64,000 nt of DNA from Chloroflexota bacterium (GTDB lineage: Bacteria > Chloroflexota > Anaerolineae > Aggregatilineales > UBA2796), in the NCBI GenBank assembly GCA_021325095.1, contig JAJPHV010000056.1:40041-104040 (forward strand). Reading direction: 5' to 3'. Shown piece after piece: positions 8,637 to 17,910 of the stretch. Each line of letters begins with the position of its first letter. Position 1 is the stretch's first letter. The translations under genes were made by a program, and so were the position numbers. The notes under the pieces are model-generated. The model did not search any database. It was not told the DNA's origin and saw nothing but the letters and a program-made list of their open reading frames with translations.

Positions 8637-8971
8637 AGGTCCTCTGTGGAGTTGCCGTATATCGAAGCAGCGTGTCGCCCTCCCTATAGAGGCGACAGGT
8701 CACACGCATGGTTAAGATACGGTTATCATTATACGAAAGGTCGCTGCGAATGGAAAGTCGATGCCCGCGTTTTCTGGACGCCGTACTATACCGATGGCGA
8801 TCCGCAGATACTGTTCGTCGCGTTGAGTCCATATGTAGTTGGCGCTCATAAAGCGCGGATAGGCTCGCTCATTATGACTGGACAAAAGGCAGCACTCTAC
8901 AGGATGAAGCACATTTGCCACGTGCTAGTAGGCTTGTTACCATTAGACAGATGTAACAAAGGAAGCGGCTT
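8637..8971. other. Divergent intergenic region
   Basis: This 335-base stretch separates a reverse gene (start 8636) from the gbsR-like gene (start 8972) and must hold both promoters. The only clear structure seen is the TTGTTAC/GTAACAA dyad at 8934-8959. No further gene was found. Confidence 0.5.
8934..8959. promoter_or_regulatory. Candidate GbsR-type operator (autoregulatory dyad)
   Basis: TTGTTAC (8934-8940) and GTAACAA (8953-8959) form a perfect 7-bp inverted repeat with 12 bases between, ending right before the GGAAGCGG ribosome-binding site of the regulator gene. The position suggests that the dimeric regulator represses itself. Which protein binds is inferred. Confidence 0.5.
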
Positions 8972-9559
8972 ATGTCCGATCATGATGATGAGAACTACGA
9001 AGGCCAGGGCGAACCGCCAAAGTTAAATCCGATCCTGAGCGCGGCCAACGACAGTATGTTGGATGGCCTCGGCCAGCTTGCTGACTACTTTGGTTACAAC
9101 CGCGTTATGGGCAAGATGTACGGCGCGCTGCTCCTCAGCCCGGAGCCGATGAGCCTGGATGACGTGATGAACCACCTCGACATCTCCAAAGCCAGCGTCA
9201 GCATGAACATGCGCACGCTGGAGAATCTGGGCATCGTGCGCGAGGTCTGGGTGCGCGGAGATCGCCGCAAATTCTACGAAGCGGAGCCGGACTTCTGGAA
9301 GATACTGACCAACGTACTTGGCAGTCGTGAGCTGCGAGAAGTCAACCAGGCACTCAATGTGCTGGAACGCAATATGGAGAACATCCGTGCCTCCGAACCG
9401 GAGATGAACGAGAAAGACCGGGAACTTGCGCAGTTTTATATCGAGCGCATGAGTCAGGTACGCGGGTTCTTCCGCTTTGCCAAACTGGTGCTGACGGCCA
9501 TCATGGAGCGCGACAGTAAGATCAACATCAGCGACGTGCGACGTATCGACATCGAATGA
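8972..9559 (+). CDS. GbsR/MarR-family transcriptional regulator
   Basis: The 195-residue protein has a winged helix-turn-helix at about residues 45-105 (SLDDVMNHLDISKASVSMNM, then LGIVREVWVRGDRRKFYEA) in the GbsR style. A C-terminal helical part (residues 110-180) should form the dimer. GbsR proteins often sense choline or other osmolyte-related molecules, but no glycine-betaine genes are present here, so the ligand is open. A dyad overlaps its leader. The gene stands alone, with a convergent amidohydrolase gene downstream. Confidence 0.88.
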   Translation: MSDHDDENYEGQGEPPKLNPILSAANDSMLDGLGQLADYFGYNRVMGKMYGALLLSPEPMSLDDVMNHLDISKASVSMNMRTLENLGIVREVWVRGDRRKFYEAEPDFWKILTNVLGSRELREVNQALNVLERNMENIRASEPEMNEKDRELAQFYIERMSQVRGFFRFAKLVLTAIMERDSKINISDVRRIDIE

Positions 9560-9758
9560 TCAGGTTTAGCTTTCCTCACCTGAAAACGTGGCTGACAGGA
9601 TAGAACACTTGTGCTATGCTGCTCCATGACACAGCTTAGTGCCATCCGATGAAGCCGCACAGGACATCATGAACAACGATCCGAGCGTGCACAGCGGGGT
9701 GATGCGCGCCCGCCTGTACCCGTATCGAGTCGCGCTGATTTCGGAGGCCAACGCCGGG

Positions 9759-11366
9759 TTAATCGAACTGCCGATGCCGCCATACCCCGCCGACCATCGT
9801 GCCGACCACCTGTGTCGCCAGCAACTCATCGGGCGGGACGGCGTAGAGATCGCGGTCAAGGGCCACCAGGTCGGCCAGAAAGCCGGGCGCGATCTGGCCC
9901 AGGCGGTTTTCCATCCCGGCGGCGTAAGCTGGCCCTTGCGTATAGCCCCGAATGGCCTCGTCTACTGTCAGGCGCAGTTCGGGATACCAGCCCTCCGGCC
10001 CCGGCGAGCCATCGGCGCGGCGGCGTGTGACGGCGGCGTGGATGCCCTTCAGTGGCTCGAACGGCTCGACAGGTGAATCCGAGCCAAAGGCAATTTTCGC
10101 TCCTGAATCCAGTTGCAATCTGGCATTGTAGCTCCACCGGGAACGCGCTCCCCAGTAACGCTCCGCCATCAGGTAATCCGACGTAGCGTGAATGGGCTGC
10201 ATTGAGGCGATCACACCCAGTTCCGCCAGGCGCTGCGAGTCGGAGGGGTGAATCAACTGTACATGTTCGATGCGGTGGCGGCGTTCGACGGGTCGAATGC
10301 CCTGAGCGGCCTCCTCGCGGCGTACCGTCTCGTACACGTCCAGTACGTCGTGCACGGCCCGATCTCCGATGGCGTGGATAGTTGAGGGGAAACCGGCCCG
10401 GCTGGCCGCGCTGACTTTCTCGTAGATTTCCTCTTTGTCCGTAACCATGATGCCGCGATTGTCCGGCTCGCCCTCGTAGGGGTCGATCATCAGGGCAGTA
10501 CGCGCGCCAAGCGCACCATCGGCGAAGATTTTCAGCCCGCCCAGGCGCAGCCAGTCGTCGCCAAAGCCCCAGCGCAGCCGCAGCGCGATGGCGTGATCGA
10601 TGTAGGGCTTGTTGATGTTTTTGACGACTCGCAGGCCGAGTTTGCCCTGCTCGTGAAGGTACTGCATGGCCTCGAAGGCACTCGGATCGTCAAAGTCGTG
10701 AATGCCGGTCAGCCCGGCCTGCCAGGCCAACGACTGCGCGCGCTCCATCAACCCGGCCAGTTCGGCCATACCCGGTGTCGGGACAAGGCGCGCGACCAGA
10801 TTCATCGCCGGGGCCTCGAACAGAATGCCCGTCGCGTGGCCTGCTGCATCGCGCTGGATGCTGCCGCCTTCCGGGTCGTTCAGGCTGTCTGTGATACCTG
10901 CCAGACGCATGGTGAGACTGTTCACCCAGGCAGCATGCCCACTGCGGGCTGCCAGATAGACCGGGTTATGCGGCGTCACCGCATCCAGATCAGCGGCGGT
11001 GGGAAAGCTGCCGCCGGGCCACGCGGACTGCGACCAGCCGCGTCCGACCAGCCAATCGCCCGGCCTGGCGCGTTGGGCAGCCTCGGCTACCTGCTGTACC
11101 GCTTCCTGTTTGGTAGGGATGTCCTGCAACGAGATTTCGCGGAGCGCCGACGCAGTGCCTTGCCAGTGAATGTGCGCATCAGTCAGGCCGGGGAGCACCA
11201 TTGCGCCGTGCAAATCGTCGATGATCGTCCGCGCCGAAGCCAGCGAACGCAGCCGATCATCGCCCACCGCGACGATGCGCTCACCGCTGATGGCGATGGC
11301 GGTGGCGCGCGGCGACTCCGTCGAGAGTGTATAGACGTTGGCATTGATCAGCAAGCGGTCAACCAT
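9759..11366 (-). CDS. YtcJ-like metal-dependent amidohydrolase
   Basis: The 535-residue protein belongs to the amidohydrolase superfamily, YtcJ-like branch. The small beta-sandwich at the N-terminus (LLINANVYTL, ISGERIVAVGDD) is followed by the metal motif VLPGLTDAHIHWQG near residue 60. Later metal or catalytic strands are FPSTIHAIGDRAVHDV, RHRIEHVQLIHP and IAFGSDSPVEPFEP, and the sandwich closes near the end. All expected His/Asp ligands are visible, so the enzyme should be active, but substrates in this branch are mostly unknown. Monocistronic, cytoplasmic. Confidence 0.9.
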   Translation of the reverse strand: MVDRLLINANVYTLSTESPRATAIAISGERIVAVGDDRLRSLASARTIIDDLHGAMVLPGLTDAHIHWQGTASALREISLQDIPTKQEAVQQVAEAAQRARPGDWLVGRGWSQSAWPGGSFPTAADLDAVTPHNPVYLAARSGHAAWVNSLTMRLAGITDSLNDPEGGSIQRDAAGHATGILFEAPAMNLVARLVPTPGMAELAGLMERAQSLAWQAGLTGIHDFDDPSAFEAMQYLHEQGKLGLRVVKNINKPYIDHAIALRLRWGFGDDWLRLGGLKIFADGALGARTALMIDPYEGEPDNRGIMVTDKEEIYEKVSAASRAGFPSTIHAIGDRAVHDVLDVYETVRREEAAQGIRPVERRHRIEHVQLIHPSDSQRLAELGVIASMQPIHATSDYLMAERYWGARSRWSYNARLQLDSGAKIAFGSDSPVEPFEPLKGIHAAVTRRRADGSPGPEGWYPELRLTVDEAIRGYTQGPAYAAGMENRLGQIAPGFLADLVALDRDLYAVPPDELLATQVVGTMVGGVWRHRQFD

Positions 11367-11654
11367 GATGAATCGGCCTTCGTAAATCCTGTATTGAAGT
11401 ATCCAGAGTGTTCCTCCACTTCCAACCCGATATTATAGTGCTGTAGTATCCTATTGGCGCTGCGCGGAATATAACGAGTCCGGGGGGCCGATAGGGCCGG
11501 CTATTGCGGCAGGCGGGTTCCACTTACCGAGATCGCGCCAGGCTTCCTTGCCGATCTTTGAAGTGCAGGTTGTGGCTGGCGGACGGTTTACGCCGCTCCG
11601 CGAATCCGGTATAATGCCGCTCCATCTACCGGGCGCTGACTGGATAAGGCTGCG

Positions 11655-12515
11655 ATGAAGGTCTACATCACCGGCGCGGATGGCAACGTCGGGAGCCGCT
11701 TGCTGCGCGAAATGGCAGCGCGTGGGCACGAGGTTGCTGGCACAGACATCAAAGACCTGGACATCACTGATTTTTCCGCTGTAGCAGCGCGCATCGCCGC
11801 TGTGCAGCCTGACCTGGTGATCCACTGCGCGGCGATGACCAGCGTAGACCGCTGCGCGGAGCAGCCCGCCGAGGCGCTGCGCATCAACGCGATGGGCACC
11901 CAAAACGTGGCCGTCGCCTGCCAGCAGCAGGGTTCAGCGCTGTGCTACCTGAGCACCAACGAGGTGTTTGACGGCGAGCGCGGCACGCCCTACATGGAAT
12001 ACGATACGCCGCACCCGATCAACCCCTACGGTTACAGCAAATGGGTCGGCGAGCAAATGGTGCGCGAGCTAACCCCACCGCATTACATTGTGCGCACGTC
12101 GTGGCTTTTCGCGCACACGGGCCAGAATTTCTTGCAGACGATCCTGAACAAAGCGCTGGCGGGCCAGCCGCTGTCGGTGGTGACCAACGAAGTCGCCAGC
12201 CCAACCTATGTGATGGACCTGGTTCCAGCCCTGGCGCAGTTGGTCGAAACGGGACGCTACGGCACGTATCACCTGGTGAACGAGGGTTATGCGTCTCGCT
12301 ACCATTTCGCCCGGCACATTCTGGATTGTTACGGCCTCACCGATTATCCGATCACGCCGATTGTGGCGGCGCAGTATCCACGCCCGTCGCGTCCGCCCGT
12401 CTATTCTGCGCTGAATAATTTCATCGCCGCGCAGATGGGCATCAAACTGCGCCCCTGGCAAGAGGCCGTCGCCGCCTTTGTAGAACATGAACGGGCGCTG
12501 GCTGCCGAGCGCTAA
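11655..12515 (+). CDS. rfbD: dTDP-4-dehydrorhamnose reductase-like (RmlD) enzyme
   Basis: This is a short-chain dehydrogenase-type reductase of 286 residues with an N-terminal Rossmann motif (MKVYITGADGNVGSRL). The RmlD order is visible: LDITDFSAV, VIHCAAMTSVDRCAEQP, STNEVFDG and the catalytic YGYSKWVGE Tyr/Lys pair. RmlD makes dTDP-L-rhamnose with NAD(P)H, the last step of nucleotide-rhamnose synthesis. rfbA, rfbB and rfbC are not adjacent. It sits 27 bases ahead of a GT2 gene, so a surface-polysaccharide role is likely. Confidence 0.85.
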   Translation: MKVYITGADGNVGSRLLREMAARGHEVAGTDIKDLDITDFSAVAARIAAVQPDLVIHCAAMTSVDRCAEQPAEALRINAMGTQNVAVACQQQGSALCYLSTNEVFDGERGTPYMEYDTPHPINPYGYSKWVGEQMVRELTPPHYIVRTSWLFAHTGQNFLQTILNKALAGQPLSVVTNEVASPTYVMDLVPALAQLVETGRYGTYHLVNEGYASRYHFARHILDCYGLTDYPITPIVAAQYPRPSRPPVYSALNNFIAAQMGIKLRPWQEAVAAFVEHERALAAER

Positions 12516-12542
12516 CCGTACACCGACTACCCCATCACTATC

Positions 12543-13496
12543 ATGCCCGATCCTGCGCTTTTCTCGATCATTATCCCCAACTGGAACGGGGCACGGCATC
12601 TGCCGATCTGCCTGAACGCGCTCCGGCAGCAAACCTATTCGCCGCTTGAGATCATCGTGGCCGACAACGCCTCGACGGATGGCTCCCGTGCGTTGCTGGC
12701 GCGGGACTATCCGGAAGTGCACATGATCGCGCTGCCGGAGAACCGGGGCTTTACGGGCGCGTGCAACGTCGGACTGCGCCAGGCGCAAGGCGCTTACGTG
12801 GCGCTGCTCAATAACGATACGGAGGCCGATGCGGGTTGGGTAGCGGCAGTCGTGCGGGCTTTCGAGCGCCATCCCGACGCCGGGTTGGTGGCGTCCAAGA
12901 TGCTGCTTTTTGATCGGCGTGATCACCTGCACACGGCAGGCGACTTTTACCGGGTGGACGGACAGGCTGGCAATCGCGGAGCGTGGCAGCTTGACCTGGG
13001 CCAGTTTGACCACGAGATGTACGTGTTCAGCGCCTGCGGCGGTTCGGCAGCCTACCGCCGGACGATGCTGGACGAAATTGGCCTGCTGGACGATGATTTT
13101 TTCTTCTCCCTGGAAGACATCGACCTGGCATGGCGTGCGCAATTGGCGGGCTGGCGGTGTATCTATACACCGGAGGCGGTGGTCTACCACCATCTCGCGG
13201 CGACGGGCGGGGGGGAGACGGCCAGCTTCTACGATGGTCGCAACGCGATCTACGTGCTGGTCAAGGACTACCCGGCGGCCTTGTGGCGCAAACACTGGCC
13301 CAGAATTCTCCGCCAGCAGATCAGGGTCGCCGCAGAAGCGCTGCGCGCCTGGCGCGGCAGGGCCGCACGGGCACGGCTGCGCGGTATGGCCGCCGGGCTG
13401 ATCCGCATTCCCTGGCTGCTTCGCAAGCGGCGAGCCGTGCAGCGGACGCGGCGCGTCACGATTGAGTACCTGGAATCGGTGCTATCGGAGCGCTGA
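12543..13496 (+). CDS. Family 2 glycosyltransferase, rhamnosyltransferase type
   Basis: This is a 317-residue GT-A fold enzyme. Visible motifs are FSIIIPNWNGARHL, the nucleotide-binding ADNASTDGS, the metal-binding LLNNDTE (the DxD equivalent), and the acceptor-region ACGGSAAYRR and FFFSLEDIDLAWRAQLAGW. The ED-x-D-L-x-x-R pattern is typical of rhamnosyltransferase-like members, which fits the RmlD gene just upstream. A basic, partly amphipathic C-terminus (residues 250-300) may hold it at the membrane. Donor and acceptor are not certain. Confidence 0.88.
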   Translation: MPDPALFSIIIPNWNGARHLPICLNALRQQTYSPLEIIVADNASTDGSRALLARDYPEVHMIALPENRGFTGACNVGLRQAQGAYVALLNNDTEADAGWVAAVVRAFERHPDAGLVASKMLLFDRRDHLHTAGDFYRVDGQAGNRGAWQLDLGQFDHEMYVFSACGGSAAYRRTMLDEIGLLDDDFFFSLEDIDLAWRAQLAGWRCIYTPEAVVYHHLAATGGGETASFYDGRNAIYVLVKDYPAALWRKHWPRILRQQIRVAAEALRAWRGRAARARLRGMAAGLIRIPWLLRKRRAVQRTRRVTIEYLESVLSER

Positions 13497-13626
13497 ACGG
13501 GGTTAGGCTACCTGGAGAGCATCGGGGCGTTTGCCCGACGCACGGCTGATTGATCGTATCGGGGGAGGCGAATGTCGGGTATGATAGAGCGCCGGTTGTC
13601 TGACTGAAGGTGTCCAGGAGAGTTTT

Positions 13627-14379
13627 GTGCCGCAAACCATTGGAGCCGAGCGCCCCTTTCTGTCCATTATCATCCCTGCGCTCAACGAAGCGAACCGCTT
13701 GCCGGTGGCCCTTGCCAAAATCGACGCCTTTCTCCGCCAGCAGTCATATACTGCGGAGGTGATTGTGGTGGAAAACGGCAGCACCGACGACACAGTGGGT
13801 GTGGTGCAGCGCTATGCCGCCGACCACCCCTACGTCAAGCTGATTGCGGGCGTGCCACGCGGCAAAGGCCGGGCCGTCAAGCGCGGGATGCTCGAAGCGT
13901 GCGGCGACTACCGCTTCATCTGCGATGTTGATCTCTCGATGCCCATCGAGGAGATCACCAAGTTTTTGCCGCCGCACCTCGACAGTTACGACATCGCCAT
14001 CGGCTCCCGCGAGGCGAAAGGCGCCAAACGCTACAACGAACCCTACTACCGGCATCTGATGGGGCGCATCAACAACTTCCTGGTCAAGCTGATCGCCGTG
14101 CGCGGCTTTGAGGATACGCAGTGCGGATTCAAGTCGATGAACCGCCGTGCTGCCGAAGACATATTCCGCGTACAGCGCATCAACGGCATTGGCTTCGACA
14201 TTGAACTGCTGTTCATCGCCCAGAAACGCGGCTATCGCATTGCTGAAGTCCCGATCAACTGGTATTTCAATGCCGATAGCCGGATGCGATTGGTGCAGGA
14301 CTCGCTCGGCATCATCCGGGAAATGTTCGAGATTCGGCGCAACTGGAAGGCCGGGCTATACGACAAGCTAGAGCAGTAG
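13627..14379 (+). CDS. Dolichyl-phosphate-glucose-synthase-type GT2 glycosyltransferase
   Basis: The start is a GTG at 13627 behind AGGAGAG. The 250-residue protein resembles the polyprenyl-phosphate glycosyltransferases of the DPG synthase group (eukaryotic ALG5-like): SIIIPALNEANRLP, VVENGSTDDT, GKGRAVKRGM, the metal-binding ICDVDLSMP, DTQCGFKSM and GFDIELLFIA. It probably moves a sugar from a nucleotide donor to undecaprenyl phosphate for surface glycan or glycoprotein synthesis. It has no C-terminal membrane helices, so only a peripheral attachment is expected. Confidence 0.87.
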   Translation: MPQTIGAERPFLSIIIPALNEANRLPVALAKIDAFLRQQSYTAEVIVVENGSTDDTVGVVQRYAADHPYVKLIAGVPRGKGRAVKRGMLEACGDYRFICDVDLSMPIEEITKFLPPHLDSYDIAIGSREAKGAKRYNEPYYRHLMGRINNFLVKLIAVRGFEDTQCGFKSMNRRAAEDIFRVQRINGIGFDIELLFIAQKRGYRIAEVPINWYFNADSRMRLVQDSLGIIREMFEIRRNWKAGLYDKLEQ

Positions 14380-14390
14380 CGAGCGTTGAC

Positions 14391-14420
14391 CTTTCCCCCT
14401 CCGGCTGTGGAGAGGGAAAG
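14391..14420. terminator. Hairpin between convergent genes
   Basis: CTTTCCCCCTCC (14391-14402) pairs with GGAGAGGGAAAG (14409-14420) with one mismatch and a 6-base loop, between the glycosyltransferase stop and the kinase stop. It also resembles the dispersed CCCTC/GGAGAGGG repeats elsewhere in the window. Confidence 0.55.
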
Positions 14421-14429
14421 ACAGGTTGG

Positions 14430-16673
14430 TTATGCCTGCGACGCCTGCCGGTTGAGGCGACGGATGGCGCGTATCCATTCGGGCAAAAAGGTGAGAACAC
14501 CGAGCGCCGCCGCTAACCAGATGGACAGCAGGAGCGATTGGTCGTCCTGACCCTCGCCAAAGTAGATCAACGGGTACTGCCCGATCTGCCAGGAGAACCA
14601 GACGGCAGCCAGCGCGCCCACTGCCCCGGCCACCGAGCGTATCCAGGCGCGGCGCGTCAGGCCGGAAGCGATGGCAAAGCCCGCCACAAAGACCAGCGCC
14701 GTCCCCAACAACCACTTCCAATCGGGCACGTTGATGAACAGGAAATAGCGGTGGAAGATGACGAAGGCCACCGTCGTCAGGAGCGTGCCAAGCGCCCAGG
14801 CCAGCACAATACGGCCAGGACGAGTCCAGGCGCGCAGACGTTCAGCGGGTTCGGTAGCAGCCAGGACGCCTACCCCAACCAGCGCACCGTAGAGCGCGCC
14901 CACCGCCAGTGCATTGCCGATGCGCTGGGCTGCCAGCAGGCCGCCCGGATCGTTGAACTGGCTGTAGACAATTGTGCCCAGACCAATGCCAAAGCCGATG
15001 GCTGCCCCCGCATAGCGCCCGATCAGGCCGAGCGGATCGGCGAATAACTGCCGCCGCGACAGCCCGATGAAGGCCCGCTGCCGGAGCGCCGCCGGGACAC
15101 CATCCGGGAACGCCGGCACTTCGTCACGCACGTTCATCAGAGCGTGCAGGGCGCTGCCCGCATAGGGGCCGGGTTCGGCAGCCTCCTTCGCAATTCGCCG
15201 GACGGCAAACGCCGAGCGCAGCCGGGCACAGGCGCGCGCCGCTGCATCGGCCACGCTGGGGTCGGGATCATGCACAGCGAGTTCGGCCAGTGTGCCATCA
15301 ATGGCTTCGTTGAACGCGGCATAGCGCCACTGCCTTGAAGGCTCGGCCCGCTGCACCAGCATGTCGATCCCGGCCAGGCGCACGCCCGCATCCGGTTCCG
15401 CGCCGATAACGTTGGCAACCCGGATCGGAATGGCAGGCGGATCGGAATCTTCAATCGTGGCGAGGCGCTGCATGGCGCGCATCCGTGCCGGGGCCAGGTC
15501 ACTGGTCAGGGTTTGCAGCGCCACGGCCCGGCGATCTGCAATTTCGGCCACCTGCTCCCACCAGTAATCGGCGTTGTAGCCGTGTTCCAGCGCGGCACGG
15601 AGCATCAGGCGCTTCGCCATATCGTCCAGTTCCAGGTCCCAGTCGGCGGCGGCGCTGTAGTAACTATCGACGTATTTGAAGTCGCCTGCCTCAAAGCGGA
15701 AGCGGCCCGCACCGTCCGACCAGCGTTCGCGTGCCCGGTTGAACAGGTCGTGCGCCTCAAAGAGAGCCAGGATGGCCGGGTCGGTGATGATCAGTTCGGG
15801 TTCCGGCTCGGCCTGGTAGGCGCTTGGCCCCTGCGACGCAGCCGCCGCGCGCAGGGCCTGCATGATCTCGCTGGCGCTGTTATAGCGATCTTCGGGGCGC
15901 AGCGCGGTAGCCTTGCGCAGAATGTTCGCCACTGGCTCCGGAATGTCGTCGGGGATGGGCATCGGCGCGTTGCTCATGGTCTGCTGCAAATTCCAGGGCT
16001 GCCCGTCGATGTTGGGAAGCTGCCCGACGAGCAGTTCAAAGAGCAGAATGCCGAATGCGTACAGATCGCTGCGCGGGTCGAGTTCCTCGCCCATCATCTG
16101 TTCGGGCGACATGTAGGCCAGTGTCCCGACCCCGGCCACGCTGTTCTTGTCCCCCATCGTCATCGACAGGCCAAAGTCCGCCAGGTATGGATTCTGGTGG
16201 GCGTCGAGCAGGACATTGGCGCTCTTGAGGTCACGGTGGATGATCTTGTTCTGATGGGCCAGGTCGAGCGCGCTTGCCAGCGGCTCCATGAGGGGAATCA
16301 ACTCGTTGACGGTCAGACGCTGCTTTTGGCGCACCAGGTCTTTGAGCGAGCCAGAGGCCATGTAGCGCATGACAATGTACAGATAATCACCATCCTGTCC
16401 GAAGGCATAGACGGGCAGGATGTTGGGGTGTTCCAGCGCCGCGATAATCTCCGCTTCTTCACGGAAGCGATCCGGGTTGGTCAGGTTGGATGCGCCCGCC
16501 GGCGCAGTCCCGGATACGCTGCTGGCCCCGGCGTCGGCGGCGACCATACCGATGGTCTTGATGGCGACGGTTCGCTTGAGACGTTCGTCGTGCGCCGACC
16601 AGACAGCCGCCTGCCCGCCCTGCCCGATCTTCTCAATAATGACGTAATGTTCGATCCGATATCCCGGTTCCAT
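14430..16673 (-). CDS. Membrane Ser/Thr protein kinase with HEAT-like repeats
   Basis: This 747-residue protein starts with a Hanks-type kinase (residues about 10-275): glycine loop IGQGGQAAVW, lysine VAIKTIG, HRD loop IIHRDLKSANVLL, DFG in YLADFGLS and MSPEQ. About 27 Ala/Ser/Gly-rich residues are inserted after the catalytic lysine, ahead of helix C. Residues about 320-560 are helical and repeat-like (RLATIED, VRLAGIDMLVQRAEP, HDPDPSVADAAARACARL), similar to HEAT repeats. The last 160 residues hold about six hydrophobic helices. Kinase residues are all intact, so activity is expected. The kinase would face the cytoplasm. Target unknown. Confidence 0.92.
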   Translation of the reverse strand: MEPGYRIEHYVIIEKIGQGGQAAVWSAHDERLKRTVAIKTIGMVAADAGASSVSGTAPAGASNLTNPDRFREEAEIIAALEHPNILPVYAFGQDGDYLYIVMRYMASGSLKDLVRQKQRLTVNELIPLMEPLASALDLAHQNKIIHRDLKSANVLLDAHQNPYLADFGLSMTMGDKNSVAGVGTLAYMSPEQMMGEELDPRSDLYAFGILLFELLVGQLPNIDGQPWNLQQTMSNAPMPIPDDIPEPVANILRKATALRPEDRYNSASEIMQALRAAAASQGPSAYQAEPEPELIITDPAILALFEAHDLFNRARERWSDGAGRFRFEAGDFKYVDSYYSAAADWDLELDDMAKRLMLRAALEHGYNADYWWEQVAEIADRRAVALQTLTSDLAPARMRAMQRLATIEDSDPPAIPIRVANVIGAEPDAGVRLAGIDMLVQRAEPSRQWRYAAFNEAIDGTLAELAVHDPDPSVADAAARACARLRSAFAVRRIAKEAAEPGPYAGSALHALMNVRDEVPAFPDGVPAALRQRAFIGLSRRQLFADPLGLIGRYAGAAIGFGIGLGTIVYSQFNDPGGLLAAQRIGNALAVGALYGALVGVGVLAATEPAERLRAWTRPGRIVLAWALGTLLTTVAFVIFHRYFLFINVPDWKWLLGTALVFVAGFAIASGLTRRAWIRSVAGAVGALAAVWFSWQIGQYPLIYFGEGQDDQSLLLSIWLAAALGVLTFLPEWIRAIRRLNRQASQA

Positions 16674-17064
16674 ACGGCTCCGCTAAAGTTTATCCCAGGG
16701 CTGTAACTTGCCGATAGTTGGAAGTATAGGCGGACAGCCCATTCTGCACAACCTCACCTGTTCGCCTGAAAAAGGGGACTAACGCTAAGGCCCGGCTCAT
16801 CTCCGCGCGATATAATCCGGGGTGGCAAGCCACTCAAGTATCGCAGCAGCGGGTGAGGCGCCTGACCTGACCAACCGGCCTGCGAACGCCTCGCATGGGG
16901 TACTGCGTCACGGCGGTAATTTGAGTTCACCAACTGTCCTGTTCGTGCTAGACTATACGCTATAGCATCGCAAGCCTGCGCCGGGGGATTACGGGCTGGT
17001 TGCCGCTCTGGGGCCTGGCTTCAGCGCCGAACAGGTGCTTATCCGGTATTGAGCGGAGGGGCCT
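16674..17064. other. Divergent intergenic region upstream of kinase and dtxR-like gene
   Basis: This 391-base gap holds the leaders of two divergent genes. A -10-like GATATAATCC is seen at about 16807. The small dyad CTATA-CGC-TATAG at 16953-16965 could be an operator for the DtxR-like protein. Nothing else is recognised. Confidence 0.4.
16953..16965. promoter_or_regulatory. Possible operator dyad upstream of dtxR-like gene
   Basis: CTATA and TATAG flank a CGC centre about 100 bases ahead of the regulator start. It is short and unsupported by a second copy, so it is only a candidate. Confidence 0.25.
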
Positions 17065-17802
17065 ATGCCCGACGTACAAGAGCTTCGCACCGAAGCGGTG
17101 GAAAACTTCTTGAAAGCGGTTTACATCCTTCAGCAGCAGGTCGATCCCGTACCCACCAACCTCCTGGCTCAAATGCTCAACATCAAAGCACCTTCGGTGA
17201 CAGATATGGTTAAGCGGCTGTCGGGCTTCGAGGAAGACAAGGACAAAAAACGTGATAAAAAAGAGGCCGGTCTGGCAACGCCCCTGCTGGAATATGAACC
17301 CTATCATGGCGTGCGTCTGACGCCGATGGGCCAGAAGATCGCGCTGGAAGTGATCCGCCACCACCGCCTGATTGAACTGTATCTTTCTGAGGCGCTGGGC
17401 TATTCCTGGGATGAAGTGCACGAGGAAGCCGACAAGCTGGAACATGTCATCTCCGAACGCTTTGAGGAGCGGATCGCGGCAGCGCTCGGCAACCCGCAGA
17501 TTGACCCGCATGGCGACCCAATCCCGGCGCTGGATGGCACGATTGCGGCCCGCGATCTGGTGCTGCTGTCCGACCTGAGCCTGAATCGGCAGGGCACGGT
17601 CAGCCGCATCATCGACCAGGCTCCCGAAGTGCTACGCTACCTGTCCGACCTGGGGCTGACGCCGGGCGCAAAGGTGCGACTGACTGCGCGCGCGCCGCTC
17701 AACGACACGGTGAGTGTGCGCGTGGACGACGAGGAAGGCACACCACACACGATCAGCACCCAGGTCGCGCGCAAGGTGCTGGTGACGACGGCGAAGAGCT
17801 AG
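17065..17802 (+). CDS. DtxR/MntR-family metal-dependent regulator with FeoA-type domain
   Basis: The 245-residue protein has the DtxR layout. A winged helix at residues 5-60 (EAVENFLKAVYIL, LAQMLNIKAPSVTDMVKRL) is followed by a metal-binding and dimer domain (RHHRLIELYLSEALGYSWDEVHEEADKLEH; His, Glu and His ligands plausible). An SH3-like FeoA domain at about 165-240 (LGLTPGAKVRLTARAP) completes it. Between helix and wing there is an unusual 17-residue charged insert (EEDKDKKRDKKEAGL). It probably represses metal uptake when Fe or Mn is plentiful; no feoAB or mntABC is adjacent, and the NRAMP-like gene is 23 kb away. Confidence 0.9.
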   Translation: MPDVQELRTEAVENFLKAVYILQQQVDPVPTNLLAQMLNIKAPSVTDMVKRLSGFEEDKDKKRDKKEAGLATPLLEYEPYHGVRLTPMGQKIALEVIRHHRLIELYLSEALGYSWDEVHEEADKLEHVISERFEERIAAALGNPQIDPHGDPIPALDGTIAARDLVLLSDLSLNRQGTVSRIIDQAPEVLRYLSDLGLTPGAKVRLTARAPLNDTVSVRVDDEEGTPHTISTQVARKVLVTTAKS

Positions 17803-17910
17803 GTGCAATACTTTTTAGATAAGGCTGCGAGGGGTGAGGTATATCTCCTTAACTTAAAGGTATTGGACCCGGGCGCGCAAAATGCCAGAAAAAGATGCCC
17901 ACAGCCAGGC

